A DNA stretch of 57,558 nucleotides, from IMG/VR virus record IMGVR_UViG_3300035670_009774, positions 1 to 57,558 of that record, one strand, 5' to 3'. Position numbers and translations under genes: made by a program. The notes under the pieces are model-generated. The model searched no databases, was not told the origin of the DNA, and worked only from the letters and a program-made list of their open reading frames with translations. This stretch comes from a virus. This document shows positions 51,072 to 57,312 of the stretch, in pieces; position 1 is the first letter of the stretch, and the number at the start of each line of letters is the position of its first letter.

Positions 51072-51284
51072 ATGAGATTATCAATAGATGAACAAACAGA
51101 ACACCTACTCAGGAAAATGACTGTTGATATGCAAATGGATTTTTGGCAATCTCAACAATGTGCTATTGCTGCTTGTGATGAAATTATAGACGAAATTAGA
51201 TATATAGCAGATGAGGAAATAGTAATTCCAACTATTATTTATTGGGAAAAAGTAAAACATAAACTAGAAAATTATAAAAAATGA
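51072..51284 (+). CDS. Small helical protein of unknown function
   Basis: 70 aa from ATG at 51072 (the frame is open 33 bp upstream, over the mini-protein). Helical throughout: EQTEHLLRKMTVDMQMDFWQ, then EIIDEIRYIADEEIVIPTII. Acidic middle and a basic end. No known domain. Confidence 0.6.
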   Translation: MRLSIDEQTEHLLRKMTVDMQMDFWQSQQCAIAACDEIIDEIRYIADEEIVIPTIIYWEKVKHKLENYKK

Positions 51285-51529
51285 CAGAACAAACATTTAT
51301 TGATTTAGGTTTTGAACGCAATGATGTTCCAATGGTAGAATCAGGTGATGACCATGATTTCTATTATTACACACTTGATATTGGAGATATTTGCTTAATG
51401 TCCTCTTCAGATGATGATGCCGAGAAAAAAGGTTGGAGTGTTACCATTTTTGATTCAGAAACTTGTGAAATTAAAGGTGCAGGTGATTTAGAAGATTTGG
51501 TAAGAATTTTAAAAAATAACATGATATAG
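51281..51529 (+). CDS. Small acidic protein of unknown function
   Basis: 82 aa, ATGA overlap. Alternating strands and Asp-rich loops (ESGDDHDFYYYTLDIGDICL); the end is helical (DLEDLVRILKNN). A small alpha/beta domain. No motif. Confidence 0.6.
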   Translation: MTEQTFIDLGFERNDVPMVESGDDHDFYYYTLDIGDICLMSSSDDDAEKKGWSVTIFDSETCEIKGAGDLEDLVRILKNNMI

Positions 51530-51538
51530 TAAAAAAAA

Positions 51539-51570
51539 TTTGGAAGGGCGAAAGCCCTTTCGTATATTTA
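51539..51570 (+). promoter_or_regulatory. Promoter with hairpin spacer
   Basis: TTTG (51539-51542), a 20-bp gap, TATATTTA (51563-51570). The spacer holds AAGGGC-GAAA-GCCCTT (51544-51559), a perfect 6-bp stem with the same GAAA loop as at 36704. ATG at 51590. Confidence 0.75.
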
Positions 51571-51589
51571 CCATATAAAGATAAAGGTT

Positions 51590-51880
51590 ATGAAAAAAGC
51601 ATTTTCAACACACGTAGCAAAAGACATCAATCACGATGGTTTTCACATGACATTTGATAACGGTACAACTGTTAGTGTAATGTTTGGTAAATACAGTTAT
51701 AGTGATCAAGGCGAAACAACCGCCGAGGTTGCTGTTTGGGATCAAAATGGTGATTGGTATATTCTAAATGAAGATGACAACCATAATAGTTTGATCAAAT
51801 ACCCAGATGGTACTGAGGTAATAGGTCATTGTACTTCAAACATGGTTGCTCACATTATAAACTTAGCTAAAAATCTATAA
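51590..51880 (+). CDS. Small protein of unknown function
   Basis: 96 aa, ATAAAGGTTATG start. HVAKDINHDGFHMTFDNGTT and then repeating strands with Asp/Asn turns, ending in a helix (SNMVAHIINLAKNL). Probably a small beta-sandwich. No motif recognised. Confidence 0.65.
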   Translation: MKKAFSTHVAKDINHDGFHMTFDNGTTVSVMFGKYSYSDQGETTAEVAVWDQNGDWYILNEDDNHNSLIKYPDGTEVIGHCTSNMVAHIINLAKNL

Positions 51881-51881
51881 T

Positions 51882-52298
51882 ATGAATATTCAAAATTTAA
51901 ATGCAGATGAGTTAAAGCAACTACAATCGTTGCTTAATAAAATGAACCCGAATCCAACTGAAAAGGTGTATCTAGATCCAGTTAATAAAATGATTGATGA
52001 CATTATGGATGAATTTAACTTTGCTAAAGTTCAAAGCGCAATGTATCATTTGGATTGGGAATGGGCTAGTGTTGGTATTCCTACAATTGATGATTTGAGA
52101 AATGAAGCAGAACGATTACTTCGTGGAGCTGCTGAAGCTAGATTAGGTCAATTTAAAGATACACATTGGGAACAAGGTATTATTAATGGTACAGGTGGAT
52201 TTCAAGCAATGGCTTTCTGTAATGAAGATAAAACCAAAATTACAGGATTGGATTTGAAATTTGTGTTAGCTGAGTGGGACGAATCAATTGAAGATTAA
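51882..52298 (+). CDS. Protein of unknown function
   Basis: 138 aa, one base after the preceding stop. Helical N-terminus (NADELKQLQSLLNKMNPNPT), then a strand-rich part with GGFQAMAFCNEDKTKITGLD. Acidic. No catalytic or metal motif. Confidence 0.62.
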   Translation: MNIQNLNADELKQLQSLLNKMNPNPTEKVYLDPVNKMIDDIMDEFNFAKVQSAMYHLDWEWASVGIPTIDDLRNEAERLLRGAAEARLGQFKDTHWEQGIINGTGGFQAMAFCNEDKTKITGLDLKFVLAEWDESIED

Positions 52299-52299
52299 T

Positions 52300-52539
52300 A
52301 TGAGAAACTTTACCATACATAAATTTGAACCAGATAACGAATGGGTTACTATTGAGGTAACAGATATTTTTAATAATCCCCATTTAATGGATGTTAAAAT
52401 GATTGATTTGGGTGCTTATGAAGACGGAGAATTAATCCAAAATGCTTTTCCCTATTTAACTAATGAGCAACGTGAATTAATGTTGACTGGATTAACAGAT
52501 GATGTGTGGGATGAAGTATTTGGTGATGAAGAAGAATAA
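52300..52539 (+). CDS. Small acidic protein of unknown function
   Basis: 79 aa from ATG at 52300; an in-frame upstream start at 52288 is less likely. TIHKFEPDNEWVTIEVTDIF, an acidic loop, and a helical C-terminus. Ends in WDEVFGDEEE. No family known. Confidence 0.6.
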   Translation: MRNFTIHKFEPDNEWVTIEVTDIFNNPHLMDVKMIDLGAYEDGELIQNAFPYLTNEQRELMLTGLTDDVWDEVFGDEEE

Positions 52540-52567
52540 AAATTTCTCAAAAACTTTTGCGAAGATA

Positions 52568-52599
52568 TTTGGAGGGGCGAAAGCCCCTTCATACATTTA
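52568..52599 (+). promoter_or_regulatory. Promoter with hairpin spacer
   Basis: TTTG (52568-52571), a 20-bp gap, TACATTTA (52592-52599). The spacer holds AGGGGC-GAAA-GCCCCT (52573-52588), a third 6-bp stem with the GAAA loop. ATG at 52631. Confidence 0.75.
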
Positions 52600-52616
52600 T
52601 GGGGTAAGATTGATAA
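52592..52616 (+). repeat. 25-bp promoter-leader repeat, copy 1
   Basis: The -7 box and leader from 52592 to 52616 are identical over 25 bp to 56294-56318, including TTTATGGGGTAAGATTGATA. The genes that follow are unrelated, so the conserved unit is the leader itself. Confidence 0.75.
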
Positions 52617-52630
52617 TTAAAATACAGGTT

Positions 52631-52867
52631 ATGATTTCAAATGTTGATTATTTAGTTCAAAAGTACGCTGAGGCGAGAGAGAAAATGTTAGATGCTGCTA
52701 ATGAGGCAGGTAACAATTATTGGAGAGGTGCAATGGATACCTACCATAATTTATTGTGTACAGCATTTGATGGTTGGGCTGATCGTGGTACAACAGGTTG
52801 GTATGTGTTTTATGAGCAAATGACTTATGATGAAGCACTTAATCAAGTTACAGGAATTTTAAAATAA
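52631..52867 (+). CDS. Small helical protein of unknown function
   Basis: 78 aa from ATG at 52631; the frame is open upstream through the promoter and that extension is rejected. Helical: VDYLVQKYAEAREKMLDAAN, then YHNLLCTAFDGWADRG and a final helix. No motif. Monocistronic, since another promoter follows at 52879. Confidence 0.62.
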   Translation: MISNVDYLVQKYAEAREKMLDAANEAGNNYWRGAMDTYHNLLCTAFDGWADRGTTGWYVFYEQMTYDEALNQVTGILK

Positions 52868-52878
52868 TTGCGAGGAAA

Positions 52879-52910
52879 TTTGGAGAACTGAGATCCGGTT
52901 CGTATATTTA
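52879..52910 (+). promoter_or_regulatory. Promoter
   Basis: TTTG (52879-52882), a 20-bp gap, TATATTTA (52903-52910) preceded by TTCG. ATG at 52953 after an A-rich leader, longer than usual. Confidence 0.75.
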
Positions 52911-52952
52911 CAGGGTAAGATAAGATAAGAAAAACAATTAAAAATTAAGGTT

Positions 52953-53684
52953 ATGAAAAATGTAGGACAACAATTAGATTTATTTGCAGGTGTTTTATTT
53001 ACTGAAGAGCAAGAGCAAATGATTGCTGATTATAAAGAGCGTTGTGCAAAAAATGCTTTGTATTATAAAAATCAAAATGATAGTCTTGAGCAATTATTGC
53101 TTGATAATGGTTTTGTTAAGGATGTTAACTTTGTAAATAATTTTACAACTAAAACCGAAACTAAAGAAGTATCATTAGGTAGTGATTATAGAAACAATCG
53201 TTTTGAGACAGAAATTACCTATGAAACATATGAAGGTGATCTTCGTCTTAAAGGTTTCTCATTTTATAATGGTAATCTTGAACAAAAACAATTCTCAATT
53301 GGTTTAGAGAGAGGGTTAGTTCAATGTAGTGCTATCCAAGATCAGTATCGTTACATTAAACCAGCTACAATGTTAAATAAATTGATTCAACACAATGCTC
53401 AGCAAGTAGAAAATTATGAATTCTATGTTAAGAAAAATGCATTGAAGATTGAAATCATCAACAAATATAAAGCGTTGTACCCAGATGCAACAGTTGAGAT
53501 GAAACAAGATTGGAGTAAATACAGTGGTTCATTTGATGTGCTTGAGGTGAAATTTAAATCAGGTAGTTACATTCAGTTCCAATTGAACACTTACCAAAAC
53601 AAAGAAGTATTTTACAAAAAGTATGATGCTGAATTGGAAAATATGAGTGTAGAAGAAGTATTAAATAAATTCAACAATCAATAA
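52953..53684 (+). CDS. Protein of unknown function
   Basis: 243 aa, AATTAAGGTTATG start. The N-terminus (GQQLDLFAGVLFTEEQEQMI) has QLDLF, a possible clamp-binding peptide (Q-x-x-h-x-h). The middle holds beta-strands with GDLRLKGFSFYNGNLEQKQF; the C-terminus is helical. If the peptide binds the sliding clamp, this protein acts at the replication fork. Otherwise unknown. Confidence 0.65.
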   Translation: MKNVGQQLDLFAGVLFTEEQEQMIADYKERCAKNALYYKNQNDSLEQLLLDNGFVKDVNFVNNFTTKTETKEVSLGSDYRNNRFETEITYETYEGDLRLKGFSFYNGNLEQKQFSIGLERGLVQCSAIQDQYRYIKPATMLNKLIQHNAQQVENYEFYVKKNALKIEIINKYKALYPDATVEMKQDWSKYSGSFDVLEVKFKSGSYIQFQLNTYQNKEVFYKKYDAELENMSVEEVLNKFNNQ

Positions 53685-53692
53685 TAAAAGTT

Positions 53693-53929
53693 ATGAATAC
53701 TCCAAGTCAAGAAATTTACAACGAAATGAAGTCAATTGCGACATCAATTTGGTCAAGTTATGATAACACTTATGGTTATGTAACGGAAAAACTAAATTAC
53801 ATTAACCGCATTGAAAATATTGAAGATAATGCTATGGTGTTTTATCGAATGTTTGATGATAATAATCAAGAAACATTTAGAACAAATGCATCAAACGAAG
53901 TATTAAATTATATTCAAAATAATAAATAA
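53693..53929 (+). CDS. Small protein of unknown function
   Basis: 78 aa, ATAAAAGTTATG start, 8 bp after the previous stop. Helical and Tyr/Asn-rich (EIYNEMKSIATSIWSSYDNT), ending in a helix (NEVLNYIQNNK). No motif. Confidence 0.6.
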   Translation: MNTPSQEIYNEMKSIATSIWSSYDNTYGYVTEKLNYINRIENIEDNAMVFYRMFDDNNQETFRTNASNEVLNYIQNNK

Positions 53930-53930
53930 A

Positions 53931-54077
53931 ATGAAAAATACATTAATAATAACAGGTGGAGTAATATTATCAATTGCATTAATATTAACATTACCAAAAT
54001 TTGTTTTAGGGTTAATTGGATGTTGGCAAATAGGTAGTTGGATAGGTGATATTACTATCAGGCTAATCAAAAAATAA
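53931..54077 (+). CDS. Membrane mini-protein
   Basis: 48 aa, read directly from the sequence. Two hydrophobic segments (LIITGGVILSIALILTLPKF and FVLGLIGCWQIGSWIGD) and a basic end (RLIKK). It begins one base after the upstream stop. Holin-like size, no specific match. Confidence 0.5.
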   Translation: MKNTLIITGGVILSIALILTLPKFVLGLIGCWQIGSWIGDITIRLIKK

Positions 54078-54084
54078 GATAATC

Positions 54085-54225
54085 ATGAAATATATTTTAT
54101 TATTTATTCCGTTTATGTTTATCCATTTAGGTTATTTTATATGGTACTTTAAAAAGTGGGATAAGACATTTAAACAGTATGTTAAAGATATAGATGATTA
54201 TGAACCACCAATGGACTTTCATTAA
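54085..54225 (+). CDS. Single-pass membrane mini-protein
   Basis: 46 aa, read directly from the sequence. An N-terminal helix (MKYILLFIPFMFIHLGYFIW), a Lys-rich stretch and an acidic tail ending in PPMDFH. It follows the other membrane mini-protein by 7 bp. Confidence 0.5.
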   Translation: MKYILLFIPFMFIHLGYFIWYFKKWDKTFKQYVKDIDDYEPPMDFH

Positions 54226-54274
54226 AAATAAGCAGCAAAGCTTTCGCTACCACACCTCATACAGAAATACGTAT

Positions 54275-54300
54275 ATACGATAAAAATACATTTTTACTTA
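54275..54300. promoter_or_regulatory. A/T dyad element, copy 1
   Basis: ATAAAAATACATTTTTA (54280-54296) lies just before the ATG at 54305, with the palindrome CGTATATACG (54270-54279) directly upstream. Two further copies occur at 54582-54598 and 55368-55384, each at the start of another small gene. Confidence 0.55.
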
Positions 54301-54304
54301 CGAA

Positions 54305-54580
54305 ATGATAGAATTATTTGAATTAATGGATGATGCATTTGCAGATGAATTAGGTGTTGATCTAGAAACATATGTGGATGTGATTGAAAACAGATGTACA
54401 TTAGAGGAAGCCGATTTCATTATTGATCAATTGTTTAATGATGGAGATATTGATGCAGCAAAGCAAATGTTTAATAGTAAATTAACAAAACAACGTGGTT
54501 GGACAGGTGATGGTAGTCCTACGGGTACTTTAGCATTATCGGGTTCAGTAAGAATAGGTTCATATAAACAAGAAGAATAA
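54305..54580 (+). CDS. Small acidic protein of unknown function
   Basis: 91 aa. Acidic helical N-terminus (ELFELMDDAFADELGVDLET), then ENRCTLEEADFIIDQLF and a Gly/Ser-rich end (RGWTGDGSPTGTLALSGS). First of three genes preceded by the A/T dyad element. No family recognised. Confidence 0.6.
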   Translation: MIELFELMDDAFADELGVDLETYVDVIENRCTLEEADFIIDQLFNDGDIDAAKQMFNSKLTKQRGWTGDGSPTGTLALSGSVRIGSYKQEE

Positions 54581-54581
54581 T

Positions 54582-54598
54582 ATAAAAATATATTTTTA
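54582..54598. promoter_or_regulatory. A/T dyad element, copy 2
   Basis: ATAAAAATATATTTTTA lies 3 bp before the ATG at 54602, containing an exact AAAAATATATTTTT dyad. Same layout as copies 1 and 3. Confidence 0.6.
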
Positions 54599-54601
54599 TT
54601 T

Positions 54602-54814
54602 ATGGAAGATCAAAAAGTAGTAATGGTAGACTATAGTAAATTGAATAACGCATTGGAGATTCTAGATGAATTATCTAAATTATTTGATGATAGGATTTCA
54701 GATTTGTATCAAGTAAAAGGTGGAATGGAAGCGAGACATGCTTTTATGTTTTATAGAGACAGGGTATGGGGTGCAATGCATTTAATACAAAATGTTAAAC
54801 AACAAGAACAATGA
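54602..54814 (+). CDS. Small helical protein of unknown function
   Basis: 70 aa. Helical: YSKLNNALEILDELSKLFDD, then SDLYQVKGGMEARHAFMFYR. Overlaps the next gene by 4 bp (ATGA). No motif recognised. Confidence 0.6.
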   Translation: MEDQKVVMVDYSKLNNALEILDELSKLFDDRISDLYQVKGGMEARHAFMFYRDRVWGAMHLIQNVKQQEQ

Positions 54815-55047
54815 CAGAAGATCAACTAAGAGACGAATTAGACAATTGGGAAAGGGTTCGTTACAGAATGGATGAGGAAGGAATGGAATATTGCTTTAGA
54901 CATTACTCCAGTTTTCCAGAAGTTAAGGATGAAGAATTCCATTTGAAACGAGAAAAACTAGTTGCACTAATGAATGAAATAGAGCAATACGTTGAGGATA
55001 AAATAACAGAAGTAGAAGATAAAATAATTGAATTAGATGAGCAATAA
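54811..55047 (+). CDS. Small helical protein of unknown function
   Basis: 78 aa, acidic and helical: TEDQLRDELDNWERVRYRMD and a C-terminal coiled coil (QYVEDKITEVEDKIIELDEQ). ATGA overlap with the previous gene, 11-bp overlap with the next. Confidence 0.6.
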   Translation: MTEDQLRDELDNWERVRYRMDEEGMEYCFRHYSSFPEVKDEEFHLKREKLVALMNEIEQYVEDKITEVEDKIIELDEQ

Positions 55048-55363
55048 GAGATTTATGGAAATAGATCCAATAATGATAAAAGTACCGGAGACACCTAATG
55101 AGTATGCTCGAGTAATAGTACACAGATATTATTATGCATTGCCAAATAATGGTTCACATGATCACGGAATTAATAATTGTGGAGCGCGTTATAAAGAAGC
55201 TATCAAATGTGCTTTAATTGAGGTAGAAAACATTATTGTGGAATTGGAATTCATTATTATTAAAATGATGGAGAAGGGGAATGAATTGGAAGGATACATC
55301 ATGGAGAAAATAAACATGTATGATACAATCCAGAGTGAATTAATTAAAATCCAATCAAAATAA
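55037..55363 (+). CDS. Protein of unknown function
   Basis: 108 aa; ATG at 55055 is an alternative. An N-terminal part with MIKVPETPNEYARVIVHRYY and HDHGINNCGARYKEAIKCAL, then a long helix (about 70-105). No known domain. Confidence 0.58.
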   Translation: MSNKRFMEIDPIMIKVPETPNEYARVIVHRYYYALPNNGSHDHGINNCGARYKEAIKCALIEVENIIVELEFIIIKMMEKGNELEGYIMEKINMYDTIQSELIKIQSK

Positions 55364-55367
55364 TAAT

Positions 55368-55384
55368 ATAAAAATACATTTTTA
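55368..55384. promoter_or_regulatory. A/T dyad element, copy 3
   Basis: ATAAAAATACATTTTTA lies 3 bp before the ATG at 55388, in the same position relative to the start codon as copy 2. Confidence 0.6.
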
Positions 55385-55387
55385 TTT

Positions 55388-55942
55388 ATGAAAGATTTAG
55401 ATTGGAATATGTTTACATTTTTGTCTTGGCTAGAACGCAATAAAGAAGCTCACACATTAGATGGATTAATGATGAGTGATGGTTATGGATGGTATAACGA
55501 ACAATGGAAATCTTGGTTGCACAATAGTGATGCCGGTAAACAAATCCTAAACCAAAGCGGAGAAATAACATGGTGGGGAGGCAATACGAGTAATAATCCA
55601 GATGATAAGAATAACGTGACGGGGGAGACAACGATCGAATTTCCAAAACGTCAAGAACAAAATAAACCAAAACCGTATAATCCGAATCGAGCACAACTGG
55701 ATACAATGACGTTTAGATTTTATCAAGAGGCAAATTGTGTAGATGGTGGAGAGAGTGAACAGTTGATTGTTGAGGCAAAATCGTCTCTAGGAATAGATGG
55801 TGACGGGGGAGCATTTTTTGTGTTGAGAACAAAACAATGGGCTTTTGATGATATGAATGATTTTGAGGAGTTTGTATCGTTGTTGAGACGGGTTGAGGCG
55901 GCTGTGAATGCAACTAACCCAACGTCTATACACGTTAAATAA
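55388..55942 (+). CDS. Protein of unknown function
   Basis: 184 aa. A Trp-rich N-terminus (DLDWNMFTFLSWLERNKEAH, WYNEQWKSWLHN), a Pro/Asn-rich linker, and a C-terminal part with GGAFFVLRTKQWAFDDMNDF. The stretch from about 55560 is visibly richer in G and C than its neighbours, a possible sign of a different origin. No motif recognised. Confidence 0.62.
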   Translation: MKDLDWNMFTFLSWLERNKEAHTLDGLMMSDGYGWYNEQWKSWLHNSDAGKQILNQSGEITWWGGNTSNNPDDKNNVTGETTIEFPKRQEQNKPKPYNPNRAQLDTMTFRFYQEANCVDGGESEQLIVEAKSSLGIDGDGGAFFVLRTKQWAFDDMNDFEEFVSLLRRVEAAVNATNPTSIHVK

Positions 55943-55955
55943 ACGTTATTAACGT
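55922..55955. repeat. Phased ACGT repeats
   Basis: ACGT recurs at 55922, 55932, 55943 and 55952, spaced 10, 11 and 9 bp, so on one face of the helix. The first two lie in the end of the coding region. Typical of a protein-binding array, though short. Confidence 0.35.
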
Positions 55956-55964
55956 ATTAGAAAA

Positions 55965-55990
55965 TAGGGTCGTGGAATGCTACGACCCTA
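55965..55990. terminator. Hairpin, possible terminator (either strand)
   Basis: TAGGGTCGT (55965-55973) pairs with ACGACCCTA (55982-55990), a 9-bp stem plus one G-U pair and a 6-nt loop. On the minus strand a TTTT run would follow it; on the plus strand none does. It could end the plus-strand operon without a T run, or stop antisense transcription. Confidence 0.45.
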
Positions 55991-56182
55991 AATTCATGTT
56001 TATATAAACGGTATAAAATGTGACAAACAATCCCTATATGGATATAAAAATATTGTGATATTTGTATTGTATGTGAAAAATGGATGACGCGATGGGTAAT
56101 ATAGAAGTGATGGTGGGTTAACCCCTTTTCCCCGCTCCCCCAAGTTTTTTACTAGAGGTAAAAAGTATATATGAACCGCAAA

Positions 56183-56253
56183 TTGTTCACAACTCTTCAT
56201 GGTTCAATTTGGATCCCCGAGATGTTCATAAATTGTTCATAACCGTTCATGAC
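56183..56253. repeat. Phased GTTCA repeats (iteron-like)
   Basis: GTTCA occurs at 56185, 56202, 56224, 56235 and 56245, with a related CTTCA at 56195. The last three are 11 and 10 bp apart, i.e. one helical turn, and read ATGTTCATAA, TTGTTCATAA and CCGTTCATGA. Such arrays bind initiator or regulator proteins. They lie 17 bp upstream of a promoter. Confidence 0.5.
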
Positions 56254-56269
56254 TGTTTTTGCAATAAGG

Positions 56270-56301
56270 GTTGGAGGAGCGAAATCCCGTTCGTACATTT
56301 A
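56270..56301 (+). promoter_or_regulatory. Promoter with degenerate hairpin spacer
   Basis: GTTG (56270-56273), a 20-bp gap, TACATTTA (56294-56301) preceded by TTCG. The spacer GGAGGAGCGAAATCCC keeps the GCGAAA of the hairpin promoters but the stem no longer pairs fully. ATG at 56332. Confidence 0.65.
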
Positions 56302-56318
56302 TGGGGTAAGATTGATAA
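56294..56318 (+). repeat. 25-bp promoter-leader repeat, copy 2
   Basis: Identical over 25 bp to 52592-52616. Confidence 0.75.
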
Positions 56319-56331
56319 GAAAATAAAGGTT

Positions 56332-56907
56332 ATGAAAGCATTAGAAAACATCCAAAACGAAGCCAAGCAGATTGTTGAACAATTAGCTGACCGTCAAATT
56401 AATAACATGAAGGAACGTTACAATCAATTCCAGGAATGGATGAAGATTGAAGGCAATACGCTTTACCATCATTATTACCAAGATAAAATTGACATGTATC
56501 AATCAGCTCACAAATATGTTTACATGACCCAATATAAAAAATATAATAGAGAGTTGGGTACATATGAAGCCCCAGTTGCTTATCCTAGTGATTATAAGGG
56601 TCGTGCTGAGATTAATCACCTTAAGGGTTTGATGTTCCAATTGTTTGAATTGAGATTGCAGATACCTGAAAAATGGGAAAACAGTTACCGTGAGGATTTT
56701 ATTAATCAAAACATGGTTAAATTGAATCGTGCCTTGGTTAAACACCTCAACGATGAAATGACTGCTAAGGATATTAAAGTTAAAGTTGGTGGTGACGGAG
56801 CTGAGGTGTTAGCCGATGTGGATGGTAAATTATTCAAAACATTCGGAACCTTGTGTGGTGGGTATGTTCAGTGTTTACATTACCGTTACAGAAGTTCATT
56901 AAAATAA
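56332..56907 (+). CDS. Protein of unknown function
   Basis: 191 aa from ATG at 56332; the frame is open to 56209 but that would cover the promoter. Helical N-terminal half (NIQNEAKQIVEQLADRQINN), Tyr-rich middle (YHHYYQDKIDMYQSAHKYVY), C-terminal part with GGDGAEVLADVDGKLFKTFG. No motif. The leader and promoter are shared in sequence with 52592. Confidence 0.65.
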   Translation: MKALENIQNEAKQIVEQLADRQINNMKERYNQFQEWMKIEGNTLYHHYYQDKIDMYQSAHKYVYMTQYKKYNRELGTYEAPVAYPSDYKGRAEINHLKGLMFQLFELRLQIPEKWENSYREDFINQNMVKLNRALVKHLNDEMTAKDIKVKVGGDGAEVLADVDGKLFKTFGTLCGGYVQCLHYRYRSSLK

Positions 56908-56918
56908 TTGCCAATAAA

Positions 56919-56950
56919 TTTGGATCCCCGAAAAATTGTTCGTATATTTA
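56919..56950 (+). promoter_or_regulatory. Promoter
   Basis: TTTG (56919-56922), a 20-bp gap, TATATTTA (56943-56950) preceded by TTCG. ATG at 56972. Confidence 0.75.
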
Positions 56951-56971
56951 CCGTATAAAGAAATTAAGGTT

Positions 56972-57172
56972 ATGAAAAATATAGTATTACATTTATTAGC
57001 ATCAATTGGTTCATTTGGTATTGCCGTTGGTTTGATGCAAGGATTTATTCAACAGTTTATCTCATTTGCTGATCCAATCAACGAAATGGGAATGTGTGTT
57101 CTTATGTTAATGGCTGGAACAGTGTTCATGGGTGTGGTTGTAAGTGAAGTCAAAGAACAATTAAGTAAATAA
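56972..57172 (+). CDS. Small membrane protein
   Basis: 66 aa from ATG at 56972 (AATTAAGGTTATG context, after the promoter). Two helices (LHLLASIGSFGIAVGLMQGF and MCVLMLMAGTVFMGVVVSEV) and a charged C-terminus. Holin-like in size and topology, but no family match. Confidence 0.66.
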   Translation: MKNIVLHLLASIGSFGIAVGLMQGFIQQFISFADPINEMGMCVLMLMAGTVFMGVVVSEVKEQLSK

Positions 57173-57178
57173 TAATAT

Positions 57179-57251
57179 AGTCAGGTAGCTCAATGGTGAG
57201 CGGGTCCGTAAAAGGAGTTGCCGTATGCAGGTTCGAATCCTGTCCTGACTA
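57179..57251 (+). tRNA. tRNA-like gene, identity uncertain
   Basis: Acceptor AGTCAGG (57179-57185) pairs fully with CCTGACT (57244-57250), discriminator A57251. D stem GCTC/GAGC (57188-57191, 57198-57201) has a 6-nt loop, and the T arm GCAGG-TTCGAAT-CCTGT is canonical. The anticodon arm is poor: 57202-57226 gives only TCC/GGA around GTAAAA. No CCA is encoded. It may be a degenerate Tyr(GTA)-like tRNA, or part of a longer RNA. Confidence 0.5.
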
Positions 57252-57257
57252 CAGACG

Positions 57258-57295
57258 GTCCCAACCCGGAAACATTGAAAGACAAAGTTGGTGAC
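57258..57295. other. Hairpin between the two tRNA-like T arms
   Basis: GTCCCAAC (57258-57265) pairs with GTTGGTGAC (57287-57295), 8 bp with one bulged T, around a 21-nt loop. It links the tRNA-like gene with the second T arm and points to one continuous structured RNA. Confidence 0.4.
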
Positions 57296-57312
57296 AATTG
57301 GAAAGACAATAA

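Larger units (their letters stand above)
55943..56331. other. 389-bp non-coding region with repeats, hairpin and promoter
   Basis: No convincing ORF on either strand. From left to right: ACGT repeats, a strong hairpin (55965-55990), an A/T segment, a GGGTTAACCC palindrome (56115-56124) in a C-rich patch, phased GTTCA repeats (56183-56253), and a promoter (56270-56301). It is the longest gene-free stretch of the window and a candidate replication origin or regulatory hub. This is inference from composition and repeats. Confidence 0.5.

Noticed and set aside
56000-56200. Minus-strand ORF in the non-coding hub
   Set aside because: The 66-aa reading has no helix or strand pattern I trust, no start context, and spans the repeats and palindrome. 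It is better read as non-coding DNA.
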